From an uncultured Carboxylicivirga sp. (GTDB lineage: Bacteria; Bacteroidota; Bacteroidia; Bacteroidales; Marinilabiliaceae), in assembly GCF_963668385.1 (NCBI RefSeq), contig NZ_OY764327.1, positions 3,382,501 to 3,446,500 of the forward strand: DNA of 64,000 nucleotides. Direction: 5' to 3'. Shown one piece after another: positions 32,886 to 42,746 of this stretch; position 1 is the first letter of the stretch; every line of letters starts with the position of its first letter. A model generated the notes under the pieces. That model saw only the letters and a list, made by a program, of their open reading frames with translations, was not told the origin of the DNA and ran no database searches. A program made the translations under genes and the position numbers.

Positions 32886-35249
32886 ATGAAAAAAATCTTC
32901 TTGCTGTGGCTAATCTTTAGTCATGCACTTTTTGTTCTCGCTCAAGAGAAAAAATATACCTTAAGTGGTTATGTTTCTGATTTTGCTAGCAACGAAAAAT
33001 TAATAAGCGCAAATATTTATAATCCTTCAGCACTTACCGGAACTGTAAGTAATTTATATGGTTTTTACAGTTTAACACTTCCCGAAGGCTCCTATCAAAT
33101 AACCTATTCGTATGTGGGGTATCAACCACAGACCATCAGTGTTGATTTAACAAAAAATCAGTTTGTAAACGTACAATTACAGTTTAAAACTATTGGAGAG
33201 ATTACAGTTGTTGGAGGTAGAGTTGAGAATAAGGTGCTGGATTCGCAGATGAGCAAAGAATCGATTTCGATGGAAATGGTCAAATCATTACCTGCTTTTA
33301 TGGGAGAAGCTGATGTGATGAAAGCTTTGCAGTTGATGCCTGGTGTTCAATCCGGATCAGAGGGTACCAGTGGATTGTACGTAAGAGGCGGTGGACCGGA
33401 TCAAAACCTGCTCTTACTCGATGGTGTTCCGGTGTATAATGCCAGTCATTTGTTTGGATTTTTTTCTGTTTTTAATCCAGATGCCGTTAAAAATGTATCG
33501 CTGTATAAAGGAGGCTTTCCTGCTCGATTTGGCGGAAGACTCTCTTCTGTAGTGGACATAAGAATGAAGGAGGGGAACGAAAAAGAAATACATGGAGGTG
33601 TTCAGGTGGGGCTTATTTCATCCAAAGTCTTTGTTGAAGGTCCAATCAAAAAAGATAGAACAGCATTTCATTTTTCAGCTCGTCGCACCTATGTCGATGC
33701 TATTACACGTCCAATTATGAAGAATGATGAAACGCAGGCGGGATACTTCTTTTATGATATGAATGCAAAGGTTAATCATAAGTTTTCGGAAAAAGATCGG
33801 GTGTATTTAAGTGCTTATTTTGGCAGAGATAAGGCTACTGTTAAAGATGCATATGAGGAGAATAGTGGATATTATTCGGACGATAATTATGTCGAGTTGT
33901 ATTCGAGTGATGACAGGAGTAAAATATTTTGGGGAAATATAACATCAGCTGTACGATGGAATCATATTTATAATCCTAAATTATTTAGTAATACTACCAT
34001 TACCTATAGCAAGTATTCATTTCAGGTATCAAACGACTCCAAAGAATGGGAAGATAATGAGTTAAGGAGAGATGTTTTTTATCGTTACAAGTCAGGAATT
34101 GATGATGTTGCAGCAAAGATAGAAATTGACTGGTATCCTCATTTGAAACATCAGATTAAATTCGGATCACAATTGATGCATCATTTGTTTACTCCTGGAG
34201 TAGAAACATACAATGGTGATGACAGTGAAGATAATGATATCAACCTGGCTTTTGGTGATCAAAAAACACATGCCAACGAAATTAATTTGTTTATTGAAGA
34301 TGATTGGGAAATTTCGTCTCGTTTAAAAGCTAACATTGGTTTACATTTTTCTGGATTTGATGTAGAGCAAAGTTTATATACTTCCATTGAGCCAAGGGCG
34401 AGTTTGCGCTTTTTAGTTAACGATAAGCTTAGTTTAAAAGCATCGTATGCCAAAATGCAGCAATATCTTCATTTACTAAGTAATTCAACAGTTGGATTGC
34501 CAACCGATTTATGGTTGCCATCTACACAGCGTATTAAACCCCAATTATCGCATCAGGTGGCAATTGGAGCTGCATATCATCCTAGTTTAAAGTACACTTT
34601 GTCGGCCGAAACTTTTTATAAAAAGATGGATAACTTGATTGAGTATAAAGAAGGAGCTTCGTTTTTTGGAAGTTCAACTGGTTGGGAAGATAAGGTGGAA
34701 GTAGGACAGGGAGAATCTTATGGAGTTGAGCTAATGGTGCGTAAAGATGTAGGAAAAACTAGCGGTTGGATAGGATATACATGGGCTAAAACTAATCGTC
34801 AGTTCGATAATTTGAATATGGGAAATTGGTTTCCTGCGCGTTACGATCGACGAAATGATGTTAGTATTGTTCTTTCGCATAAGCCAAATGACAGGATTGA
34901 TTTTGGCGCAACCTGGGTGTTTGGAACGGGAAATGCCCTGACAATACCAACTCATAATGTGCAAAGATTAAGTGTTTTTTCGTATGATTATGAAGAAATG
35001 ATACCTTATCAGGAAGGCCGAAATAATTACCGAATGCCTAATTATCATCGTCTCGATTTCGGTGTTAATTTTCATAAAAAGAAGAAACACGGTATTAGAA
35101 CCTGGAACATTAGCGTTTATAATGTTTACAATCGCCAGAACCCTTTCTACATTTACATTGATGAATCGGAGTACACATCGCAGAAAAAAGTGAAGCAGGT
35201 TTCTTTATTCCCAATTTTGCCTTCCATTTCCTATTCTTACACATTTTAA
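32886..35249 (+). CDS. TonB-dependent outer-membrane receptor
   Basis: 787 residues. Sec signal peptide (cleavage near VLAQE), then a carboxypeptidase-regulatory-like beta-sandwich (about 23-100), a TonB plug (about 115-235) with SGLYVRGGGPDQNLLLLDG and PARFGGRLSSVVDI, and a 22-strand-type barrel to a terminal aromatic (YSYTF). It imports a large or scarce nutrient across the outer membrane with TonB energy. The DUF4249 lipoprotein gene follows after 3 bp, the standard partner for this receptor subtype. No SusD gene is present, so it is not a typical SusC. Substrate unknown. Confidence 0.92.
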   Translation: MKKIFLLWLIFSHALFVLAQEKKYTLSGYVSDFASNEKLISANIYNPSALTGTVSNLYGFYSLTLPEGSYQITYSYVGYQPQTISVDLTKNQFVNVQLQFKTIGEITVVGGRVENKVLDSQMSKESISMEMVKSLPAFMGEADVMKALQLMPGVQSGSEGTSGLYVRGGGPDQNLLLLDGVPVYNASHLFGFFSVFNPDAVKNVSLYKGGFPARFGGRLSSVVDIRMKEGNEKEIHGGVQVGLISSKVFVEGPIKKDRTAFHFSARRTYVDAITRPIMKNDETQAGYFFYDMNAKVNHKFSEKDRVYLSAYFGRDKATVKDAYEENSGYYSDDNYVELYSSDDRSKIFWGNITSAVRWNHIYNPKLFSNTTITYSKYSFQVSNDSKEWEDNELRRDVFYRYKSGIDDVAAKIEIDWYPHLKHQIKFGSQLMHHLFTPGVETYNGDDSEDNDINLAFGDQKTHANEINLFIEDDWEISSRLKANIGLHFSGFDVEQSLYTSIEPRASLRFLVNDKLSLKASYAKMQQYLHLLSNSTVGLPTDLWLPSTQRIKPQLSHQVAIGAAYHPSLKYTLSAETFYKKMDNLIEYKEGASFFGSSTGWEDKVEVGQGESYGVELMVRKDVGKTSGWIGYTWAKTNRQFDNLNMGNWFPARYDRRNDVSIVLSHKPNDRIDFGATWVFGTGNALTIPTHNVQRLSVFSYDYEEMIPYQEGRNNYRMPNYHRLDFGVNFHKKKKHGIRTWNISVYNVYNRQNPFYIYIDESEYTSQKKVKQVSLFPILPSISYSYTF

Positions 35250-35252
35250 CTT

Positions 35253-36197
35253 ATGAAGAAGATCCAATTGTTTATACTATTCATCGTGCTGATTAGCGTT
35301 TCTGCATGTGAAAAAGTGATAGAACTAAATCTGGGTTTAAAACCTAATTTTATGGTTTTAAACGCGGTTATTTATCCCGATTCTATTATTAGTTGTCAGT
35401 TAACTCAAAGTAACCAGATACTCGAAACCGAAAGCTATATCAATATTATAGATGCGGACTGTTCTCTTTTTATTGATGATGTTGAGCAAGAAAAAGGTCA
35501 GTATTATAATTCGGGAAAGTATAGATTTTCACCTAAAGCAGAAGTAGGTCAGCATATTCGTGTGGAAGTAACTCATCCTAATTATACATCTATTGAAGCC
35601 GAAGGAGAATTACCTGTTCAATCAAAAGCCGGAATTACCTCCATGGAAATAAAAAAATCTATGTATGATTATAGTTATTCCTCCATTAAAGTTATGTGTG
35701 CCATTGACGATCCATCGGGTGATGATTATTATCGGTTGGTGGCTTGGATGCCCGAAATTGAATATGATTTTATTAAAGATGAGATCTATTTTAACGTTAA
35801 CAATTTACAGCAATGCGAAATTGCATCAAAAGATCCGGTTTTGAATGGAAATACGGTTCCAGGGAATGAAGATTTTACTGATATGCCTCCAAATATTTAT
35901 GGAGTATTCGATGATAGTTTTTTTAATGGTTCGGATTATAACTTGAACTTTGAACTATATAATTATTCCGATTTTTCTTTCTTAAACGGAAATGAACAAG
36001 AATTTATAAGCAATATTGTTATTGATGTGCAAAAGATTAGTAAGGATTTATATCTGTATTATAAAAGTGTAGATGCCAACTCGTATTATGGAGAAAGTCC
36101 TTTTTCAGAGCCTGTTAAAATACATTACAATGTGAGTGGCGGGGCGGGTATTGTGGGTTTTGCAACACCTAATCCAATAAGATGGGATGCCAATTAA
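35253..36197 (+). CDS. DUF4249 lipoprotein, partner of the TonB receptor
   Basis: 314 residues with a lipoprotein signal (VSACEKVIEL, Cys19). The mature protein begins with the DUF4249 pattern of an N-terminal strand series (ELNLGLKPNFMVLNAVIYPD) followed by an Ig/Fn3-like carbohydrate-type sandwich and a C-terminal beta region ending in IVGFATPNPIRW, with the usual SGGAGIVGFA signature. DUF4249 proteins sit on the outer membrane next to TonB receptors, presumably as substrate-binding or lid subunits, though the ligands are unknown. It is 3 bp downstream of the receptor, so co-translated. Confidence 0.88.
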   Translation: MKKIQLFILFIVLISVSACEKVIELNLGLKPNFMVLNAVIYPDSIISCQLTQSNQILETESYINIIDADCSLFIDDVEQEKGQYYNSGKYRFSPKAEVGQHIRVEVTHPNYTSIEAEGELPVQSKAGITSMEIKKSMYDYSYSSIKVMCAIDDPSGDDYYRLVAWMPEIEYDFIKDEIYFNVNNLQQCEIASKDPVLNGNTVPGNEDFTDMPPNIYGVFDDSFFNGSDYNLNFELYNYSDFSFLNGNEQEFISNIVIDVQKISKDLYLYYKSVDANSYYGESPFSEPVKIHYNVSGGAGIVGFATPNPIRWDAN

Positions 36198-36308
36198 TGG
36201 GTACTACTAATGTTTCACAAAAATTGTATATGAAAAGGAAGTATTATGGCATTTCAACATTAAATTATCAAATTTGTTAATTGATAAAACCTGACATTGA
36301 ATTTGTGA

Positions 36309-38105
36309 ATGAATCTTATTAGGGGAGCCCAGAAGGTAGCTGAAAAGTCCATTGCTGTTTTGCCATTTATGAACATCAGTAATGATGAAGAGAATGAGTA
36401 TTTTAGCGATGGTGTAACCGAGGAAATAATTAATGCTTTAACCAAAATTGAAGAGTTGAAGGTTATTGCCCGCACTTCCTCTTTTTCGTTTAAAGGTAAG
36501 CATATTGATATTCGTGAAATAGCCCGCCAGCTGGGTGTTGCTGCGGTGTTGGAAGGTAGCGTTCGAAGATATAAAAACAGGGTGCGTATAACAGCGCAGT
36601 TGATAAATGCTGACGACGGGGCTCATTTTTGGTCACAAAACTTCGATAGGGAGTTAGAGGATATTTTTGCTCTTCAGGATGAAATCAGTTTGTTAATTGC
36701 AGATAAGATCAGAGAGAATTACGGGCATTTTAACATTCAGGATCATCTCGTTTCTACCGAAACAAAGAGTATCAAAGCGTACGAATTGTACTTAAAAGGC
36801 CACTTCTTCCAACTTAAGTGGGATCCTGATTCAATTAAAAAAGCTGCCGATTACTATAAACAATCCATCAAACACGATGAAGGATTTGCCCGTTCGTATT
36901 ATGGATTGGTACAGGCCTACGGCTTGTTGGCTGCATGGGGCTACATGCCATCAGACGAAGGTTTTGCCATAGCTATTGATTATTTTATGATCGCTCAGGA
37001 TTTGAATAAATCATTGCCTGAATACGGGCAGTCATTTGTTGGGCGAACCTTTTGGATGGAGTGGGATTTTAAGTCAACATATAAGCAGTTGATCGAAACA
37101 TTAGAGCTTCACCCCAAATACACCGATGGACTTGAAGCCATGGCAGAGTTGTTTATTGCACATGGTAAATGGGCCAAAGCAGAAGAATATATTAAACGCG
37201 CCATGGAGGTAGATCCAATGTCGGCGAATCATTTTTATACACAGGCACACATCTGCTATTTTCAAAAAGATTTTGAGCAAGCGCTTCAATACCTTAATCA
37301 GGCTCTTTTCATTAATCCTGATTTTGTATTGGCTTACGAGGTGAAAACACTTTGCCTTATTTGGTTGAATAGGCAAGATGAATTCGAATTGATGGTGGCT
37401 GAAAGGAAAGATGCAGATCTAAAAAGAACCTATTTTGATGTCATTAATGATGGAAATATAACGTTGAAAAGCGATCAAATTGATGAATGGTCAACTGCTG
37501 TTTCGCAAAAGGCGCAGATGGTACCCTATGAATTGTTTATCATGGCCAATTCAAACTACAAAAGCCAGGCATTGCAATTATTACATCAATATATTGATCA
37601 GAAACGGGGGCAGGTAATAAATTACCACTTCGATCCATCACTGGAGGCTTTACATGTATTTGATGAATTCCATCAGCTTTATCAATCCAATCTTATTGAT
37701 GAGTTGAATGAAGCGAATCGAGAAATTGAACCAGCTTCTAATCCATTAAATGCTGATCAGCATGAACTGCAACTTCAAATGAAGAAATTAGAGGATTTTA
37801 TTGATACTGCTAAACCCTATCTTGATCCTCAGTTAAGTCTTGCCGGTTTGGCTGATGCAGTACAATTTCATCCCAATAAATTGTCATTCCTGATTAATAT
37901 TCAAACACAAATGAATTTTAATGAGTTTATTAACCAATATCGTCTCAATCATTTTAAGCTTATTGCCAAAGATAACAAGTATGCGCATCTTACTATTATT
38001 GGCCTGGCGTACGAAAGTGGATTTAATTCCAAATCGGTATTTAACGCCTATTTTAAAAAGGCAACCGGAACAACGCCTGGTAGCTGGTTGAAGCAAAATA
38101 AATAA
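36309..38105 (+). CDS. Hybrid regulator: TolB-like domain, TPRs and AraC-type HTH
   Basis: 598 residues, soluble. Residues about 12-115 form the FlgO/TolB-like domain often found after adenylate-cyclase or HTH modules (IAVLPFMNISNDEENEYFSDGVTEEI, here abbreviated, with VLEGSVRR and AQLI). Residues about 140-350 are TPR repeats (KAEEYIKRAMEVDP, FEQALQYLNQALFINP). Residues about 490-598 are an AraC/XylS double helix-turn-helix (LSLAGLADAVQFHPNKLSFLI, then GFNSKSVFNAYFKKATGTTPG). It is a one-component regulator that probably senses a ligand or protein with its TPR/TolB part. The next gene is preceded by two 20-bp-spaced direct repeats, likely binding sites for it. Confidence 0.88.
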   Translation: MNLIRGAQKVAEKSIAVLPFMNISNDEENEYFSDGVTEEIINALTKIEELKVIARTSSFSFKGKHIDIREIARQLGVAAVLEGSVRRYKNRVRITAQLINADDGAHFWSQNFDRELEDIFALQDEISLLIADKIRENYGHFNIQDHLVSTETKSIKAYELYLKGHFFQLKWDPDSIKKAADYYKQSIKHDEGFARSYYGLVQAYGLLAAWGYMPSDEGFAIAIDYFMIAQDLNKSLPEYGQSFVGRTFWMEWDFKSTYKQLIETLELHPKYTDGLEAMAELFIAHGKWAKAEEYIKRAMEVDPMSANHFYTQAHICYFQKDFEQALQYLNQALFINPDFVLAYEVKTLCLIWLNRQDEFELMVAERKDADLKRTYFDVINDGNITLKSDQIDEWSTAVSQKAQMVPYELFIMANSNYKSQALQLLHQYIDQKRGQVINYHFDPSLEALHVFDEFHQLYQSNLIDELNEANREIEPASNPLNADQHELQLQMKKLEDFIDTAKPYLDPQLSLAGLADAVQFHPNKLSFLINIQTQMNFNEFINQYRLNHFKLIAKDNKYAHLTIIGLAYESGFNSKSVFNAYFKKATGTTPGSWLKQNK

Positions 38106-38138
38106 CTTGATTGATCACAAGAGTTTGTTGAATTAAAA

Positions 38139-38170
38139 AGTCCTGAATTACACAATTTAGTCCTGAATCA
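38139..38170 (+). promoter_or_regulatory. Direct repeats, possible AraC-type operator
   Basis: AGTCCTGAAT occurs at 38139-38148 and again at 38159-38168, exactly 20 bp apart, with further similarity in the AT-rich part after each copy; a weaker third copy (AGACGAAT) starts at 38178. Two same-direction half-sites about two helical turns apart are what an AraC-family dimer contacts. The site is just after the hybrid regulator and 86 bp before the next gene. Confidence 0.55.
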
Positions 38171-38255
38171 TAAATTAAGACGAATGGCTCTTATTTAGAT
38201 TTCATCTTTGTAGCGTTGAAAAAGTAGAATGTTAATATCCAAATCAATAACAAAG

Positions 38256-38891
38256 ATGAAAAAAGGATTGAGTAGTATTAGAAGATATTGGTTGATATCA
38301 GTAGGTGTGGTTGTGTGGGCCGCAAATGTAAATGCGCAAAGTGCATTGAAAACAGAAAAGGAAGAATCGGAAAGATGGATTAGTCCGGCTACAACAGCCA
38401 TTAATGTTTGTCCGGGTGGAATTTTTATTGGCTATTATTCGGCCAACGTTGAGCATTTGTTTGGCAAAAATCATGGAGTTGTGCTTAGAGGCGATTTGGA
38501 AACGATTCCACAAACCTACTCCGATGCTGAGATAGATGCCAATGGCAAAGCCGTGATTATAAATTATCGTTATCACATAGGTGGAGGATTAAATTCGTTT
38601 TATGCAGGTATCTTCTCGCGTTATCGTAAAATAGAAGGCGATGGAACGCTGGAATCGGGTAAATTTGAATTTTCGCTACCTGAATATACTCTTGGTTTAA
38701 ATGTGGGTAAAAGATGGATTTGGAAAAGCGGCATTACCCTAAATTTAGCTTTAGGTTATGGTTATACCAATGATAATTTAACGGTTCAAAATTCCAGTCA
38801 GGAAGCATTGGATGCAATAGATGTTTTTCGCGATGACTATACATTTATGAATGGCTTTCTGGGAGAATTTTCTTTGGGATATGCGTTTTAA
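38256..38891 (+). CDS. Outer-membrane barrel protein (DUF3575-like)
   Basis: 211 residues from ATG 38256; the upstream ATG at 38229 would put nine extra residues before the signal peptide. The signal peptide is cleaved after VNAQ. The mature part is beta-rich with alternating strands (GVVLRGDLETIP, AVIINYRYHIGGG, FYAGIFSRYRKIEG, ITLNLALGYGYTN) and ends with the barrel-type LGYAF. It resembles DUF3575 small barrels of Bacteroidota; function unknown. It is the first gene after the hybrid regulator and its direct repeats, and precedes the serine hydrolase genes by 24 bp. Confidence 0.7.
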   Translation: MKKGLSSIRRYWLISVGVVVWAANVNAQSALKTEKEESERWISPATTAINVCPGGIFIGYYSANVEHLFGKNHGVVLRGDLETIPQTYSDAEIDANGKAVIINYRYHIGGGLNSFYAGIFSRYRKIEGDGTLESGKFEFSLPEYTLGLNVGKRWIWKSGITLNLALGYGYTNDNLTVQNSSQEALDAIDVFRDDYTFMNGFLGEFSLGYAF

Positions 38892-38915
38892 TGCTTTATC
38901 ATAAATTGGAAGTAG

Positions 38916-40085
38916 ATGAGAAATAGAATAGTTCACATTGTTTGTCTGATGATTGTTTTCGCTGTTACTTCATGGATTTTCAGTGCTTGTAATAATGGTC
39001 TTTCGCTGAACGAGGTTCATTCAAAAACAGAAGAATATTTCCGGGATGAATTACAGAAGAATAATGTGCACAATGCCTTCCTTTCCATTTATTCACCAAC
39101 GAAAGAAATAGATTGGAGTTTTGCCGGAGGGCACTTTGCAGATGGAAAGAAGGTAACAGCCTCCAATCCGTTTTTCACCGCCAGTATTGGTAAAACATTT
39201 ACAGCAACGGCTATTGCCATGTTGGTGGAGCAGCAAAAACTCAGTTTCAATGATCCGATAAGTCGGTATTTGCCCGATTCGGTAATGTTAAACATTCATG
39301 TTTTAAACGGAATAGATTATTCATATCAGATAACCATAGCACACTTGCTTCAGCATACTTCTGGTCTGCCTGATTATTTCGAAGATTCAACTGTTGATGG
39401 AAGTCCGAATGGATTGGAATTGTTGTTTTCTAATCCGGAAAAATTTTGGGATGCAACCGAAATCATTGAATTTGCCAAAACAAAGATGAAACCATTATTT
39501 AAGCCGGGTACCGATTATCATTATAGCGATACAGAATATGTTTTGCTGGGGCTTATCATTGAAAAAATAAGCCATACAGCCTTACATGATTTCTTCAAAG
39601 AGCATTTTTTCATCCCTTTAAAAATGAAGGATTCCTATATGTTATATCGGTCTCAAGCCATCCATCAAACAGCTATGCTTTCCGAAGTTTTTGTGGGTGA
39701 TAATGAGGTGTAAGGCATGAAAAGCTTAAGTGCCGACTGGGCAGGTGGAGGATTGGTTTCAACCGGAGTTGATTTAATTACATTTCAGGAGGCATTGTTC
39801 TCCGGAAAGATAGTTTCGGATAGCACATTGGTAACCATGCAACAATGGATTCCCGAGAGCTATGGGATGGAATATGGTTATGGATTAAGAAGGATTGTGT
39901 TTAAAGAATTATTCCCCATCTTACCCAATTTAACTTTAATAGGTCATTCGGGCATTACGGGCTCGTTTATGTACTATTGTCCTGAATTAGATGTGTATTT
40001 GTCAGGCACTTTAAATCAAACCGATGAAGTTAAAGAATCAGTGAAATTATTAGTTAAGATATTAGTATTACTCAATAAAAATTAA
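38916..40085 (+). pseudogene. Serine hydrolase (class C beta-lactamase-like) split by an in-frame TAA
   Basis: One beta-lactamase-related reading frame is interrupted by TAA at 39711-39713. Upstream part (38916-39713, 265 residues): lipoprotein signal with FSAC, catalytic S90-x-x-K93 (ASIGKTF), YSDTEY as the YxN-like motif. Downstream part (from 39714, ATG at 39717, ending at 40085) is in the same frame and carries the GGGLVSTGVDL block and the HSG motif (IGHSGITGSF) needed for catalysis. Both halves align end to end with the intact paralogue at 40118-41185. The gene is therefore a recent nonsense mutant, a readthrough gene or a sequencing error; each half alone lacks part of the active site. 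Confidence 0.8.
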
Positions 40086-40117
40086 AGAGTAGCCATAAAA
40101 GGATATTTTGTAAGCTT

Positions 40118-41185
40118 ATGAAAAAGTTCATTTATTTATTCATTGCCATTGTAGTGCTTTGTGTTTCGTGTAGCAAGGATGACCTGCCGGCAAGCACTCC
40201 GATAGATTACTCCAATGCGCAATTGTTTTTTGAAGAGTTAGGTTATAATGGTGCTGTGTTGATTTCCAAATCGGGCAATGATATTATTCGTAAAGGGTTG
40301 GGTGAGGCAAACCACAAAACAGGAGAATTGAATACAGTTACTACAAAATTCAGAATAGGATCTGTTAGTAAAACGTTGACCGGAATGGCTATTATTCAAT
40401 TAAAAAGGGATGGTTTAATTGCTGGTTTTGATCAATCGTTAAGCGATTTAGATCCTATTTTTTCTGCTTTCTCAGAAATAACGCTTCGTCAGTTATTACG
40501 GCATCAAAGTGGCATACCCGACTATGTTTCAATGGTTGAAGATGCTGCAAAAACAGGTGAAGATATTTCGCCAATGGAGATTTTTGAGTTACTCGAAGAA
40601 TATGTTTCAACCGAAGGATGGTTATTTCAACCAGGCACTTCAATGCAGTATTCAAATTCTAATTATTTGTTAGCGGCCCTTCTGATTGAGAAATTAGCCG
40701 GCATTAGTTACGAGAGTTACGTTCTTCAGCATATCTTACAGCCTTTACATATGCAACATACCGAATTGGGTACAAACACCATACCTTCGCAAGGATATGC
40801 CCAAGGTTATAACGGAACTCAAAATGTTTCGGATTATCCGATGCCAATTACGATTGGGGCTGGTTGCTGGACCAGTACAGTTGAAGATATGGAAATATGG
40901 TGTAAGACTGTGATGGGTGATGAATGGTTAACCGATGAAGAGAAGAATGTGATATGGGGAATGGATGTAGCAGCAGAAACAACTGTTTTTGGGATGTCGT
41001 GGTTTGTGAGTACTATAAACAATAAAAAATTCATCTGGCACGGTGGTGATATTGATGGCTTTTCGTCGTTAATTGGATTTATACCCGAATCGGAAGGTGT
41101 TATTATCGCTTTGAGTAATGAGCAAGATAATACAGCCTTTACCCGAAATACCATTATTGAAACCATTTTGCACAACGAATTTTAA
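40118..41185 (+). CDS. Serine hydrolase, beta-lactamase class C/PBP4*-like
   Basis: 355 residues. Lipoprotein signal peptide (VLCVSCSKDD, Cys18). Penicillin-recognising fold motifs: S82-x-x-K85 (GSVSKTL), YSNSNYLL as YxN, and HGGDIDGF as the KTG equivalent. Members of this family include D-aminopeptidases, esterases and carboxypeptidases as well as AmpC; the lipid anchor and lack of beta-lactam context point to a peptidase or esterase in the envelope. It follows the interrupted paralogue by 32 bp and precedes an SDR gene by 18 bp. The pair arose by duplication, though they have diverged considerably. Confidence 0.88.
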   Translation: MKKFIYLFIAIVVLCVSCSKDDLPASTPIDYSNAQLFFEELGYNGAVLISKSGNDIIRKGLGEANHKTGELNTVTTKFRIGSVSKTLTGMAIIQLKRDGLIAGFDQSLSDLDPIFSAFSEITLRQLLRHQSGIPDYVSMVEDAAKTGEDISPMEIFELLEEYVSTEGWLFQPGTSMQYSNSNYLLAALLIEKLAGISYESYVLQHILQPLHMQHTELGTNTIPSQGYAQGYNGTQNVSDYPMPITIGAGCWTSTVEDMEIWCKTVMGDEWLTDEEKNVIWGMDVAAETTVFGMSWFVSTINNKKFIWHGGDIDGFSSLIGFIPESEGVIIALSNEQDNTAFTRNTIIETILHNEF

Positions 41186-41203
41186 ATTCTTTCTTGCAGT
41201 AAT

Positions 41204-42067
41204 ATGAAAAAGATAGCTATAGCCGGTTCAACCGGTTACTTAGGAAAATGCATTGCAGAAGCCTTAGTATCGCAAAATAATATCAACGGACTTTTATTAG
41301 CTCGAAACCTGCAAAAGTTGGAAGCTTACCAAAGCGAAAATATTACAAAAGTAAAAGTTGAGTTGACAGATAACAGTACTTTACCTGGGGTGTTATATGG
41401 GGTAGATACGGTTATTTCAACTGTGGGTATTACACGACAAAAAGATGGGTTAAGCTATATGGATGTTGACTATGGAGCCAATCATAATTTACTGCAAGAA
41501 GCCAAAAAAGCAGGTGTCAGAAAATTTGTATATGTCTCGGTGTTAAATGGTCAGAATATGAGGAATCTGAAAATATGTGAGGCAAAAGAACATTTTGTTG
41601 ACGAGTTAAAAGCTTCGGGCTTAGCCTATACCATCATTCGGCCCAATGGCTTTTCCTCCGATCTGAAGGATTTTTTGAATATGGCTCAAAAAGGCAAGGT
41701 GTATTTGTTTGGCACTGGCAAAAGTTCATTAAACCCTATACATGGCGCTGATTTAGCCAGAGTTTGTTTGGATAGTATTCATACTAATGATGAAGAAATA
41801 GAAGTGGGAGGTCCCGAAGTTTTTACACAGAATCAGATTGCTTCTCTGGCATTAAAAACGCTTCATCAACCAGTAAAAATTGTACATTTACCTGATTGGA
41901 TCAGGGTTTTTACTTTGGGTTTGGTACGAACTTTTTTACCTTCGAAAATATATGGCCCAATTGAGTTTTTTTTGTCGGCTATGGCTTCGGATATGATTGC
42001 ACCCAAGTATGGAATTCATAAATTGGGGGATTATTACCAAAGTATTAGCCACGAATTCAGTAAATAA
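41204..42067 (+). CDS. SDR-family NAD(P)-binding protein (NmrA-like)
   Basis: 287 residues. N-terminal Rossmann motif IAGSTGYLG (G-x-x-G-x-x-G), VISTVGI in the fourth strand region and FVYVSVLNG where the usual catalytic Ser would be; no clear YxxxK pair, so it belongs to the atypical NmrA-like/complex-I-39-kDa group. Such proteins bind NAD(P) as oxidoreductases or redox sensors. A C-terminal hydrophobic segment ([14 protein letters not shown]) may contact a membrane. It lies between the serine hydrolase and the Vat-like acetyltransferase in the same plus-strand group. Confidence 0.82.
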   Translation: MKKIAIAGSTGYLGKCIAEALVSQNNINGLLLARNLQKLEAYQSENITKVKVELTDNSTLPGVLYGVDTVISTVGITRQKDGLSYMDVDYGANHNLLQEAKKAGVRKFVYVSVLNGQNMRNLKICEAKEHFVDELKASGLAYTIIRPNGFSSDLKDFLNMAQKGKVYLFGTGKSSLNPIHGADLARVCLDSIHTNDEEIEVGGPEVFTQNQIASLALKTLHQPVKIVHLPDWIRVFTLGLVRTFLPSKIYGPIEFFLSAMASDMIAPKYGIHKLGDYYQSISHEFSK

Positions 42068-42092
42068 ATCTTTCACAAAACTTGATGATACA

Positions 42093-42731
42093 ATGCATAT
42101 TCCTGATAAAAACAATACTTATCCATTAGCACATTACCAAAACCTGGTTTTTCTAAAAAATATAATAAGCAATCCTAATATTTTGGTGGGTGATTATACT
42201 TATTACGATGATTTTGAGGATCCGCATAATTTTGAGAAAAATGTAAAGTACCATTTCGATTTTATTGGTGACAAACTGATTATTGGTAAATTTTGCATGA
42301 TTGCCTCCAATGTTACGTTTATAATGAATGGAGCCAATCACTTAAGTAATTCAATTAGTAGCTATCCATTTGCCATTTTTGGTGGAGCATGGCAAGATGC
42401 TATGAATGGCAAGAGTTATCCCACCAAAGGAGATACGATTATTGGTAATGATGTTTGGATTGGGTTTAATGCCACTATTATGCCGGGTGTAACAATTGGT
42501 GACGGAGCTATAATAGCCTCCAATTCAACCGTTACCAAAGATGTTGAGCCTTATACGATAGTTGGAGGAAATCCGGCAAAAACAATCCGAAAGCGTTTTT
42601 CTGATGAACAGATTGAGGTTCTTTTACAGCTAAAATGGTGGGATTGGAATATTGAGAAGATAACGCAAGCTGTACAAATTCTTACGGGTGAAGATGTAGA
42701 AGCGTTGAAGAAATTAATGGAGCATAAATAA
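42093..42731 (+). CDS. Vat-like (CatB-related) xenobiotic acetyltransferase
   Basis: 212 residues from ATG 42093; a longer reading from 41997 overlaps the SDR gene and is discounted. It is a left-handed beta-helix hexapeptide acetyltransferase: [28 protein letters not shown] with the catalytic His (H83, matching His82 of VatD), [22 protein letters not shown] and [16 protein letters not shown]. These blocks match streptogramin A acetyltransferases VatA/VatD very closely as I remember them. It should use acetyl-CoA to acetylate a hydroxyl of a streptogramin-like or other hydrophobic compound. Resistance function is an inference. It ends the plus-strand group, convergent with the WYL regulator. 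Confidence 0.87.
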   Translation: MHIPDKNNTYPLAHYQNLVFLKNIISNPNILVGDYTYYDDFEDPHNFEKNVKYHFDFIGDKLIIGKFCMIASNVTFIMNGANHLSNSISSYPFAIFGGAWQDAMNGKSYPTKGDTIIGNDVWIGFNATIMPGVTIGDGAIIASNSTVTKDVEPYTIVGGNPAKTIRKRFSDEQIEVLLQLKWWDWNIEKITQAVQILTGEDVEALKKLMEHK

Positions 42732-42746
42732 GGCGCTATCTACCGC

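Noticed and set aside
39717-40085. Independent 122-residue gene
   Set aside because: It is in frame with the preceding serine hydrolase half and supplies its missing motifs, so it is the rest of an interrupted gene.
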